The position numbers and the translations under genes were made by a program. Shown one piece after another: positions 1 to 5,307 of a DNA stretch of 5,307 nt (its first letter is position 1; each line of letters begins with the position of its first letter). The notes under the pieces were generated by a model, which was given only the letters and a program-made list of their open reading frames with translations, did no database searches and was not told the DNA's origin. Source of the stretch: an uncultured Nocardiopsis sp. (GTDB lineage: Bacteria; Actinomycetota; Actinomycetes; Streptosporangiales; Streptosporangiaceae); the NCBI GenBank assembly GCA_937957845.1, contig CALGOD010000289.1, positions 1 through 5,307 on the forward strand, written 5' to 3'.

Positions 1-817
1 ATCCCTACGCGGGCGCGGACACCACTTCGAGTGAACGCCCGCACCTGCCGGTGTACGATCACCGGCTCGACCTGTACGAGAGGTACGTCGTCGACAGGGC
101 CGTGGACACGCTGGTCGTGGAGTGCCTGGTGGACCTGGGACACGAGGCCTCGGTCGCCCCCGAAACGAGAATGGACCCCTTGGCCATGAGCGCCTTCGGC
201 CCTCAGCGGGAGTACCGCCGGTACGGGAACGTGCGTGTGGACATCGCCGAGGAGCACGGGTTCGGCCCGCCCGAGGACGAGGGGGGGATCCCTACCTGTG
301 GGGGGACGCGGACCTGCGCGCCCTGGCCGAGGCGGCCCTGAGGAACGACGGGCCGGACATCGACACTCCCTCGGGCGACCCGGTACCCGAGGGCGGCTGC
401 CTGTCCTGGGCACGCAAGCGGATCGATCCGAACTTCTCGCCGCGTTCGGGGCCGGAGGACGGCACGGTCAACGACGTCCCCGGGTCCCATGTGCTCGTGG
501 AGGATCTCCTCGACGAGTCCTTCGCGGCCGCCATGGAGGAGTCCCGTGTCGTCGCGGCCACCGTGGCCTGGGAGGAGTGCATGGCCGGGCAGGTGGACGG
601 GTATCCGGGGAGCCCGGCCTCCGGAGAGGGCTCTTCTCCCCGGGCCGCGGTCCCGCACGTGGAGTGCAAGGACTCCTCGGGCCATCCGGACACGGTCGTC
701 GACGTCGAGCGCGACTTCCTGAAAGGTGCGATGGCGGAGCACGAGGAGGTCCTCACCGAACGCCGTGACGCACTCCGGAAGCAGGGGGAGGTCTCACTGG
801 AGGTCCTCGGCTGGTAG
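1..817 (+). CDS. Putative actinobacterial lipoprotein family protein, 5'-partial, with an apparent frameshift
   Basis: Two coding segments join into one protein: a frame open from base 3 to the G run at 281-287, then the frame one base back from there to the TAG at 815-817. Both have strong G/C third positions. Together they give about 271 visible residues. No ribosome-binding site precedes the GTG at 51, so the real start, and any signal peptide with lipobox, should lie upstream of the window. I recognise the pattern from memory of Streptomyces putative lipoproteins: an ECLVDLG segment early, a YRRYG segment, a CLSWARKRI segment, a WEECMAG segment, VECK, and a long charged C-terminal helix. 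Four cysteines (codons at 123, 398, 578 and 665) would suit two disulfides in an exported protein. Its function is unknown. No partner gene is visible, and the 443-base gap to the next gene suggests separate transcription. The frame break means it may be a pseudogene, a sequencing error or a recoded gene. Confidence 0.72.
281..287 (+). other. Frame change at a run of seven G (slippery-heptamer phase)
   Basis: Upstream coding reads GAG GGG GGG, with codons starting at 279, 282 and 285. It then enters a frame that ends soon after at 341 and loses family resemblance. The frame one base back reads GGG GGG GAT CCC TAC CTG TGG and continues for 176 codons to the natural stop at 817. The run fits G_GGG_GGG in exactly the phase of a canonical -1 ribosomal slippery heptamer. 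A missing G in the assembly, or a real one-base deletion in a homopolymer, explains it equally well and is more common. Confidence 0.75.
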
Positions 818-880
818 GTCGGGCGAAGACGAGAAACCGGGGGACGCGGGACGTACGGCGACTCTCCACGGTCACTTCCC

Positions 881-917
881 AGCTTTTTCCTCACCTTTTC
901 AACAAAGCTCGGAAAAA
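881..917 (+). repeat. AT-rich inverted repeats downstream of the lipoprotein-like gene
   Basis: Two overlapping, mutually exclusive pairings are visible. TTTTTCC (884-890) is complementary to GGAAAAA (911-917). AGCTTT (881-886) is complementary to AAAGCT (904-909). Both lie 64-100 bases after the stop at 817. The stems are AT-rich and no T tract follows, so this is a poor intrinsic terminator. It could be an operator-like site or chance pairing in an AT-rich patch. Confidence 0.25.
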
Positions 918-1058
918 CACAACTCCCCTCGCACATGGCAACGTTCCCGCACTTCAGGACCTTTCCGGCACATCGGCAAATCTGCTACGGACACGCACGC
1001 CCAAAAGTCCTGTGTTCTCCTGTCGACGCATTGCTGAGAGGTATGCTCCTGAGCTGAA

Positions 1059-1108
1059 AAGGACACAGCGTGAATGCGCTGGAGAAAAGGCGGGAAGAAT
1101 GCGTTCAC
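1059..1108 (+). promoter_or_regulatory. Possible translated leader start overlapping an inverted repeat
   Basis: AAGGA at 1059-1063 lies six bases before a GTG at 1070, a good ribosome-binding arrangement. The ORF it would open (VNALEKRREE and onward) runs out of frame into the large gene and ends at 1483. It quickly becomes low-complexity Pro/Thr/Arg, so I do not call it a gene. The same GTG begins an inverted repeat: GTGAATGC (1070-1077) can pair with GCGTTCAC (1101-1108) through eight pairs, one of them G-U, around a 23-base loop. Pairing would bury the GTG. A leader regulating the gene at 1261 is an inference. Confidence 0.25.
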
Positions 1109-1170
1109 CACCACGGCACCACGGCACGGGCGAGCGGAGACCTTCCCACCCTGGTTGAGCGCGCCCCGCC

Positions 1171-1240
1171 CCCGGCTTCCGACCCACCGCCACCCACATC
1201 CCCATCACCCCCTCACCGGACCGTACGACCACGACCACAC
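1171..1240 (+). promoter_or_regulatory. C-rich, G-poor leader segment (rut-like)
   Basis: By hand count this 70-base stretch has 40 C and only 9 G, with many YC dinucleotides and little capacity for secondary structure. That is the composition of Rho-utilisation sites. It lies immediately before the ribosome-binding site of the large gene, where a Rho-dependent attenuator would act. Composition alone cannot prove Rho loading, and high-GC leaders can be C-rich by chance. Confidence 0.25.
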
Positions 1241-1248
1241 GAGGGGAG
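1241..1248 (+). promoter_or_regulatory. Ribosome-binding site of the large Fn3-like gene
   Basis: GAGGGGAG is a good match to the anti-Shine-Dalgarno complement. It lies 12 bases before the ATG at 1261, slightly long but acceptable. It supports the start codon that gives the N-terminus MPWDAQDRTRYEDEV, and I see no better site near another in-frame start. Confidence 0.6.
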
Positions 1249-1260
1249 CGGCACCGCACG

Positions 1261-4200
1261 ATGCCCTGGGACGCACAGGACCGCACACGTTACGAGGACG
1301 AAGTACTGGTGGCCGCGCGTGCCCACGGGCTCCCGGCGAACCCGTTCACGCGTTACGGCGTCGACTCGCGTCTGGAGCGGCGACTGCGCGCCGACCCCGG
1401 CGCCTTCACCGAACACGTCACGAAGGTGTGCGCCCACTGGCGCACGCTGCGGGACGGTCGGCGTTCGCTGCGCAAGGTGTTGACCGACCTGATCACCGAG
1501 CACGAGCGTCTGGAGGGCGAGGGAGCCCTCACCTATTCCCACTTCCACCGGATGCGTGAGGAGGCGGCCCGGCGCGCACTGGCCGAGTGGTCGGGGATCG
1601 CCGAGAACCTGACCACCGCCATGGTGGACAGGGCCACCTTCCGTTCGATGATCGCGCCGGTGGGCGTGTCCGAGAGCGACGCCGAACGGATCCTGCTCGA
1701 CCACGGCGTGCACGTGGTGGAGCGTCTGCCCGAGCTGCCCGACGCACCGCGTCTGCGGGCCTTCCGTGCGCTACGTGAGAACCTGCACGCCCGGGGTCTG
1801 GTCTTCTCCCCCATGGTGGTCTTCGGCCAGGCGCGCCTGGCCGAAGGGTTCAGCGTGTTGGACGGCTTCCGTCTCCATGACGGCACAGGCCTGGACAAGG
1901 TCGTCCTGGACGAGGCGGTCCAACGGGTGCGGTCGGAGGAGACCGCCGAACACAGGGACGCGTCCGAGAACGTGTTGGAGATCCTGCGCGCCGACGGCGA
2001 CGAGGCGCTACGTGAGGCTCTCGTGCTGTGGGAGGTCGTCAGCCACATGCGCGAGCAGCCCGCGTCCGTGGCGGAGTCGGAGCTGGTCCGCACTTGGGCG
2101 GCTCGGGGGCTGTTCGAGAACGAGGCGATGCTGCTGGCGGCGACCGTGCGGCGCTCCGGCCCTGGCTTCGCGTCCTCCGCACACACCGAGCGCAGCGTAC
2201 GCGACCTGCTCATGGACAACCGGCTGCGGCAGGCACAGGAGGCCGCCGAGGACCTGCCCGAGGACCACGACCTGCACGCCCGACTGCGCGTACGGATGCG
2301 CCAGGTGGAGGAGCTGACCGGTGAGGCGGACCGCGCGCTGCGCGCGGGCGACCGAGAGGAGGCGGCACGGGCCCTCGCGGCCGCGGTGGACGTGGCCGTG
2401 GACGACGAGAGGCTCGCCGCCCGGCTGGGCGAGGTCGAGCCCCTGCCCCCACGCGAGGCGGAGGCACGGGTCGAGGGTCGCAGCGTGGTCGTGACCTGGC
2501 GGCCCAGCCCGAGCGTGGCCGGAGCTCTCACCTATCGGGTCAACCGCCGTACCGGACGCGACGGCAAGGCCCGTGAGGTCGCGGTGGGCGAGTCGTCGGG
2601 GACCGAGATCACCGACACCGGCGCGCCCGTGGGCTCTGAGGTCCACTACACCGTGGTGGCGGTACGCGGGGGCCGCGGGCTCTCGGAGGCGGTGTCCACC
2701 CCGCCGGTGGTGATCGCCCCGGAGGTCCGCGCGCTGCGTGTGTACGCCGGGGAGCGGGAGGTGTGCGGCACCTGGGAGGCCCCCGCGGAGGCCGTGCGCG
2801 TGGAGGTGCTGCGTGGTGAGGGCGCCCCTCCCCGCGGACCGGGCGACGGGGTGCGTGTGGAGACGGACGGCGCGGGCTTTCGCGACACCGACGTCCAGAC
2901 CGATGTGGAGTACCACTACCGGATCCGGGCCGTCTACGTGACCTCGAACGGGCACGCCCGGGGGTCGGTGGGTCTGGTACGACGGGCCAGCCCGGGACCG
3001 TGCCCGGACCCGGTACTGGACCTGGAGGTGCGGCCGAGCGGCGGCACGGACTTCGTCGCCCCTTGGACGAGCCCGCCACGGGGTCGGGTCGCGCTGTGGG
3101 TGGGCACGGAGCCTCCCTCCTGGGAGCCCGGCACGGTGGTGAGCCCCGAAGAGCTGGCCTCCTACGGCCGCGAGGTGGTCCAGCGTTCCGTGGCCGAGGA
3201 CGCCCAGGGACGGGCCGCCGTCACCGGGCACACCGGGGCGGGGATCACCGCCGCGACGGGCGGCACCGGGCTGCCGCATGCCGCGCGTTCGTCCCCGATG
3301 CCGCACGGGGAGAGAGAGGGTGTCCGACTCCTGGGGCCCGCCGACGAGGGCGAGGTGGCCGTACGCAACAGCCAACTGCCCACGACCGACCCTCCCGCCG
3401 AGGTCTCCGGGGAGGCCGGGGGCAGAGAACGGGAGGGCGTGCGGATCCTGGGGCCCTCCGAGGAGACGGGAACGTCCGAGGTCGGCGGCGCCGAGAGCAC
3501 GGGCGCCCCGGACGGGGTACCTCCTCCTCAGGAGGCGGACCCCCTCCTCACGGCGCCCGCTCCCGTACCGGCGAGTGGAGAGCCTCTCTCCTCCGCTTCG
3601 GAGGAAAGGCCCGCTCCCGCGTCACCGGAGCGGGAGCACACGTCCCCGGCTCCCCACGGGGAAGCCGCCTGCGCGCCGCCGGAGGAGGATCCCGGGGGCT
3701 GGGAGGGCATCCGGATCCTCGGCCCCGAGGAGAAGGCCGCGACCGGCGCCGAAGCGGGGCCGAAGCACGTCACGACCCCACCGGGGCCCGAGGTTCCGGC
3801 CACGACCGAGCGACACTCCGCACCGTCTCCCGCGTCCGGGGAGCCGACCGAAGGACGCGTCACGGAACAGGCACCACCGACCGGCCCCGACCCCGTCACG
3901 GGCCTCGGGGTCGACTCCCGGCCCGACACCCGGGGCCCCTCGGGAACGGGCTCCCCGATGGCGAACGGCCCTACCGAGGCGGTTCCGTCGTCACCCGTGA
4001 CGAACCGCGTTCCCCGCTCTTCGTCGGTGGAGGGCGGCACCGGTCCGGCCCCGAAGACGCCTGGGGCGTTGTGGGCCGGAACGACGGGCCGGGGGGAACC
4101 GGGACCGACGAGCGTCCCCCACCCGGTGACCTCGCGGGGGAAGGGCGGTGAGCCCGGCGGCATCGGCGAGGACGTCCGGCCGGGCGCGGCGCACGCCCCC

Positions 4201-4998
4201 GAACCGGGTCGCCCCTGGGCGCCCCGGGATCGGACACCCCACCCCCGGACGGCCCGACCTGGGGCGGCTCCGGCGGAACCGTCCCGCACCAGGGCCGCGG
4301 TGACCCTGGACTCCGGCACCAACCACGTCCTGGCGGTCACGGTGGCGGGCGACCAGACGGTGGTGGGCTCCCATGTGCGGGTCATCGCGGCTCCGCCCGT
4401 GCAGGATCTGCACGCGCAACGCTTCGACACCACGATCCGATTGGGATGGACCTGGCCGGACGACGCCGCGGTCGCGCTGATCTCCTGGCGACCGGAGGTC
4501 CCGGGCGCCGAGCCCTGGATCGGCGGTGAACTGCGTTGTACCCGACACCAGTACGCCTCCGACGGCGGTTTCGAGGCCCCCATGGGCCCGGATTCGGTGC
4601 ATGTGGCCGTGCGCGCCGTCGTTCCCTTCGAGGGCGGGGAGGCGGTGAGCTCCCCGGTCGACGTGACCGTCCCCGGTCGGGCGGTGCTGGACTACCGCGT
4701 GGAGGCGGCGGGGCTGCTGCGCCGGGACCGGGTGATCCATGTGCTCGCCGAGGAGGACTGCGACATGCCGGAGTTGGCGGTGGTCTACTCCGAAGGTCCG
4801 GTCCAGCCGCACTCGGCCGCCCAAGGGGTCGTGCTCGCGCTCTTCCCCGCCCAGCACCTGGAGGCGGGCGCGTGGCTCTCGGTGCGCGTACGCCCGCCCC
4901 GGGGTACGGGTGAGGGCTGGTTGATGTGCTTCCCGACCGACGACACCGACCACACCGTCCGGCTGCGCCAGCCTCCGGTGAAGGAACTCCGGTGCTGA
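1261..4998 (+). CDS. Large cytoplasmic fibronectin type III-like multidomain protein (SaeA-like, tentative)
   Basis: A 1245-residue protein with a predicted role as a scaffold or adaptor; no catalytic motif was seen. Residues 1-310 are mostly alpha-helical and charged. Residues 311-396 form helical, TPR-like pairs (RLRQAQEAAEDLPED, ADRALRAGDREEAARALAAA). Residues 398-485 are an Fn3 domain (VVVTWRPSPS, LTYRVNRR, HYTVVAV). Residues 485-578 are a second (VCGTWEAP, YHYRIRAVYV). A third starts at 580 (PVLDLEVRP, RVALWVGTEPPSWEPGTVVSPEEL), is interrupted at about 655 by some 355 disordered residues, and resumes at 1011 (HVLAVTVAGDQTVVGSHVRV). Residues 1045-1139 are a fourth (TIRLGWTWPDDAAVALISWRP). 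Residues 1143-1245 are a C-terminal beta domain ending in Cys. There is no signal peptide or membrane helix, so a cytoplasmic location is likely. The beta domains resemble, from memory, the actinobacterial family with 'SaeA Fn3-like' domains, whose neighbours I recall as GTPases and Hsp70-like proteins; I could not verify this. The next genes lie on the same strand. Coding is certain; function is unknown. Confidence 0.92.
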   Translation: MPWDAQDRTRYEDEVLVAARAHGLPANPFTRYGVDSRLERRLRADPGAFTEHVTKVCAHWRTLRDGRRSLRKVLTDLITEHERLEGEGALTYSHFHRMREEAARRALAEWSGIAENLTTAMVDRATFRSMIAPVGVSESDAERILLDHGVHVVERLPELPDAPRLRAFRALRENLHARGLVFSPMVVFGQARLAEGFSVLDGFRLHDGTGLDKVVLDEAVQRVRSEETAEHRDASENVLEILRADGDEALREALVLWEVVSHMREQPASVAESELVRTWAARGLFENEAMLLAATVRRSGPGFASSAHTERSVRDLLMDNRLRQAQEAAEDLPEDHDLHARLRVRMRQVEELTGEADRALRAGDREEAARALAAAVDVAVDDERLAARLGEVEPLPPREAEARVEGRSVVVTWRPSPSVAGALTYRVNRRTGRDGKAREVAVGESSGTEITDTGAPVGSEVHYTVVAVRGGRGLSEAVSTPPVVIAPEVRALRVYAGEREVCGTWEAPAEAVRVEVLRGEGAPPRGPGDGVRVETDGAGFRDTDVQTDVEYHYRIRAVYVTSNGHARGSVGLVRRASPGPCPDPVLDLEVRPSGGTDFVAPWTSPPRGRVALWVGTEPPSWEPGTVVSPEELASYGREVVQRSVAEDAQGRAAVTGHTGAGITAATGGTGLPHAARSSPMPHGEREGVRLLGPADEGEVAVRNSQLPTTDPPAEVSGEAGGREREGVRILGPSEETGTSEVGGAESTGAPDGVPPPQEADPLLTAPAPVPASGEPLSSASEERPAPASPEREHTSPAPHGEAACAPPEEDPGGWEGIRILGPEEKAATGAEAGPKHVTTPPGPEVPATTERHSAPSPASGEPTEGRVTEQAPPTGPDPVTGLGVDSRPDTRGPSGTGSPMANGPTEAVPSSPVTNRVPRSSSVEGGTGPAPKTPGALWAGTTGRGEPGPTSVPHPVTSRGKGGEPGGIGEDVRPGAAHAPEPGRPWAPRDRTPHPRTARPGAAPAEPSRTRAAVTLDSGTNHVLAVTVAGDQTVVGSHVRVIAAPPVQDLHAQRFDTTIRLGWTWPDDAAVALISWRPEVPGAEPWIGGELRCTRHQYASDGGFEAPMGPDSVHVAVRAVVPFEGGEAVSSPVDVTVPGRAVLDYRVEAAGLLRRDRVIHVLAEEDCDMPELAVVYSEGPVQPHSAAQGVVLALFPAQHLEAGAWLSVRVRPPRGTGEGWLMCFPTDDTDHTVRLRQPPVKELRC
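3316..3348 (+). repeat. Peptide repeat copy 1, EGVRLLGPADE
   Basis: Residues 686-696 of the large protein, first of three copies of an 11-residue motif in the disordered segment. It is preceded by SPMPHGER. The invariant positions across copies are E, G, R, L, G and P. Confidence 0.75.
3433..3465 (+). repeat. Peptide repeat copy 2, EGVRILGPSEE
   Basis: Residues 725-735, starting 39 residues after copy 1. The preceding residue is Arg, as in copy 1 (RER before EGV against GER). Charged residues follow the Pro, as in the other copies. Confidence 0.75.
3703..3735 (+). repeat. Peptide repeat copy 3, EGIRILGPEEK
   Basis: Residues 815-825, starting 90 residues after copy 2. It is preceded by Trp (GGWEG) instead of Arg. 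A SPAPHGE copy lies 14 residues upstream, echoing the SPMPHGE next to copy 1 and suggesting that a longer ancestral unit was duplicated and then diverged. Confidence 0.72.
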
Positions 4999-5047
4999 TC
5001 CCCGCCCCGGCCCCGTGAGAGGGCTCGGCCACCCGCTCCGCGACCCA

Positions 5048-5078
5048 CGGTCGGGGCCCACACCACCCGCCCCGGCCG
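5048..5078 (+). terminator. GC-rich hairpin after the large gene (possible terminator or attenuator)
   Basis: CGGTCGGGGC (5048-5057) pairs with GCCCCGGCCG (5069-5078) over ten pairs, one of them T-G, around an 11-base loop. It lies 50 bases after the stop at 4998. No T tract follows, so it is not a classical intrinsic terminator. Actinomycete terminators often lack the T tract, but short stems also arise by chance at this GC content. Confidence 0.35.
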
Positions 5079-5100
5079 GGTCGCGACCGACACCAGCTCT

Positions 5101-5120
5101 GAGGAGGACAGAGGAGGACA
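5101..5120 (+). repeat. Perfect 10-bp tandem repeat containing a duplicated ribosome-binding sequence
   Basis: GAGGAGGACA occurs twice in immediate tandem (5101-5110 and 5111-5120). Each copy contains an AGGAGG core. The second copy ends in the A of an ATG at 5120, so its core is only two bases from that start. The first core, ending at 5107, is 12 bases away. The first copy is therefore the more plausible ribosome-binding site. Confidence 0.8.
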
Positions 5121-5257
5121 TGCTCGCCCGTCTCTCGCTTCGGCCTCTCCTGCGCCCGCGGGTCCACGGCCGGAGCCGAACACGGTTCCACGTCCGCCCA
5201 CCGTCATCGCCCGCTGTGCGGGCCGGTGGCGTCCGGTTCCGGGAGGAGGGCCGGTGA
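5120..5257 (+). CDS. Possible 45-residue Arg-rich small protein or coupling leader ORF
   Basis: The ORF begins at the ATG after the duplicated AGGAGG sequences, reads MLARLSLRPLLRPRV onward, and ends EEGR at a TGA that overlaps the next start as GTGA (5254-5257). About 80 percent of third positions are G or C by hand count. That is higher than the overlapping frame of the next gene but lower than the neighbouring large genes. It is rich in Arg and Pro, has no recognised domain and shows no membrane segment. An earlier in-frame GTG at 5015 lacks a ribosome-binding site. The start signal and the stop-start overlap favour translation coupled to the next gene. It may equally be noncoding. Confidence 0.35.
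   Translation: MLARLSLRPLLRPRVHGRSRTRFHVRPPSSPAVRAGGVRFREEGR
5241..5247 (+). promoter_or_regulatory. Ribosome-binding site of the gene starting at 5254
   Basis: GGGAGGA within a purine run at 5241-5250. The GGAGG core (5242-5246) is seven bases before GTG 5254, an ideal distance. No other ATG or GTG occurs in this frame between 5119 and 5254, which fixes the start. Confidence 0.7.
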
Positions 5258-5307
5258 GGACCCTGGAACCGCTGCGTTCCCTGATCCCCGGGGACGGCCG
5301 CCCGCTG
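5254..5307 (+). CDS. Start of a gene of unknown function, 3'-partial
   Basis: The first 18 codons read MRTLEPLRSLIPGDGRPL, with G or C at nearly all third positions, and run off the window end. The strong ribosome-binding site and the GTGA overlap with the small upstream ORF support a real start. Same orientation and a 255-base gap after the Fn3-like gene make co-transcription possible, although the GC hairpin at 5048-5078 lies between them. The visible residues are too few to identify the product. Confidence 0.65.
   Translation, partial: MRTLEPLRSLIPGDGRPL

Larger units (their letters stand above)
818..1260. other. Intergenic region with no convincing gene
   Basis: This 443-base gap separates the lipoprotein-like gene from the large Fn3-like gene. 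The part from about 880 to 1100 is visibly richer in A and T than the flanking genes, as expected for a promoter-bearing region. The part from about 1165 to 1240 is C-rich and G-poor. Several short ORFs cross the gap, but none has coding-like third positions over its length, and those that run past 1261 are out of frame with the large gene. I see no clear -35/-10 pair, although TATGCT at 1042-1047 is a possible -10 element. No tRNA or conserved RNA was recognised. Confidence 0.7.
3226..4290 (+). other. Disordered Pro/Gly/Glu/Thr-rich segment splitting the third Fn3-like domain
   Basis: Residues 656-1010 of the large protein are low complexity and predicted disordered, with no hydrophobic core pattern. 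It begins directly after RAAVT (651-655, bases 3211-3225) and ends directly before a second RAAVT (1011-1015, bases 4291-4305). Family memory places the strand before this segment next to the strand after it, so it reads as a large loop insertion. It carries three EG-x-R-x-LGP motifs, two SPxPHGE copies (678-684 and 795-801) and two PASGEP copies (770-775 and 857-862). Codon use stays as GC-rich as the neighbouring domains. Confidence 0.7.

Noticed and set aside
51..341. Separate 96-residue gene starting at the GTG at 51
   Set aside because: No ribosome-binding site, the frame is open back to the window start, and its last 18 residues after the G run are out-of-frame sequence.
203..936. Minus-strand ORFs opposite the lipoprotein-like gene
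   Set aside because: The + strand has the coding-type third positions and the family-like cysteine pattern; these are shadows.
1020..1047. Promoter with TATGCT as -10 element
   Set aside because: No recognisable -35 at 16-18 bases upstream (CCTGTC/CTGTCG); too weak to list as a promoter.
1070..1483. 137-codon ORF starting at the GTG at 1070
   Set aside because: Its start signal is good, but the sequence turns into Pro/Thr/Arg low complexity and ends inside the large gene in the wrong frame. Kept only as a possible leader.
2008..3375. Long minus-strand ORF of 455 codons opposite the large gene
   Set aside because: It is a shadow of GC-rich coding on the + strand, has no ribosome-binding context I could find, and is low-complexity with no domain pattern.
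3000..4151. Long + strand ORF of 383 codons in another frame
   Set aside because: Gly/Arg/Pro-rich translation of the shifted frame of the large gene; the true frame is supported by conserved-looking domains at both ends.
3211..4305. RAAVT pair as target-site duplication of a mobile element
   Set aside because: The 15-base copies differ at three positions, the segment is in frame and open throughout, no terminal inverted repeats or transposase are seen, and codon use matches the rest of the gene.
3528..5121. Long overlapping minus-strand ORFs over the 3' half of the large gene
   Set aside because: Stop-poor shadows caused by high GC; they overlap each other in different frames and show no recognisable protein features.

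Overview
The window looks like chromosomal DNA from a high-GC actinomycete. Coding stretches have almost uniformly G or C third positions, GTG starts are used, and both recognisable proteins resemble families I know from Streptomyces and Nocardiopsis-type genomes. The genus is an inference. All supported genes are on the + strand.

Layout: (1) Positions 1-817 hold the 3' part of a gene for a putative actinobacterial lipoprotein. It enters the window already open and changes reading frame at a run of seven G. (2) Positions 818-1260 hold no convincing gene. They contain an AT-richer patch, a short translated-leader candidate at 1070 with an inverted repeat, and a very C-rich, G-poor stretch just before the next gene. 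(3) Positions 1261-4998 hold the dominant gene, a 1245-residue protein with an alpha-helical N-terminal half, fibronectin-III-like beta domains, a long disordered Pro/Gly/Glu/Thr-rich segment and a C-terminal beta domain. (4) Positions 4999-5253 contain a GC hairpin, a perfect 10-bp tandem duplication of a ribosome-binding sequence and a possible 45-residue Arg-rich ORF. (5) A new gene starts at GTG 5254 behind a strong ribosome-binding site and leaves the window after 18 codons.

The large protein has no signal peptide or membrane segment, so its Fn3-like domains probably act in the cytoplasm. From memory of related loci, not from this sequence, such proteins are encoded beside GTPases and Hsp70-like proteins. 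The partial gene at 5254 is too short to test that.

The most distinctive observation is inside the large protein. The third Fn3-like domain appears to be split by about 360 disordered residues, bounded on both sides by the same pentapeptide (RAAVT). That segment carries three copies of an 11-residue motif, E-G-V/I-R-L/I-L-G-P-x-E/D-E/K, which looks like a repeated docking motif for an unknown partner.
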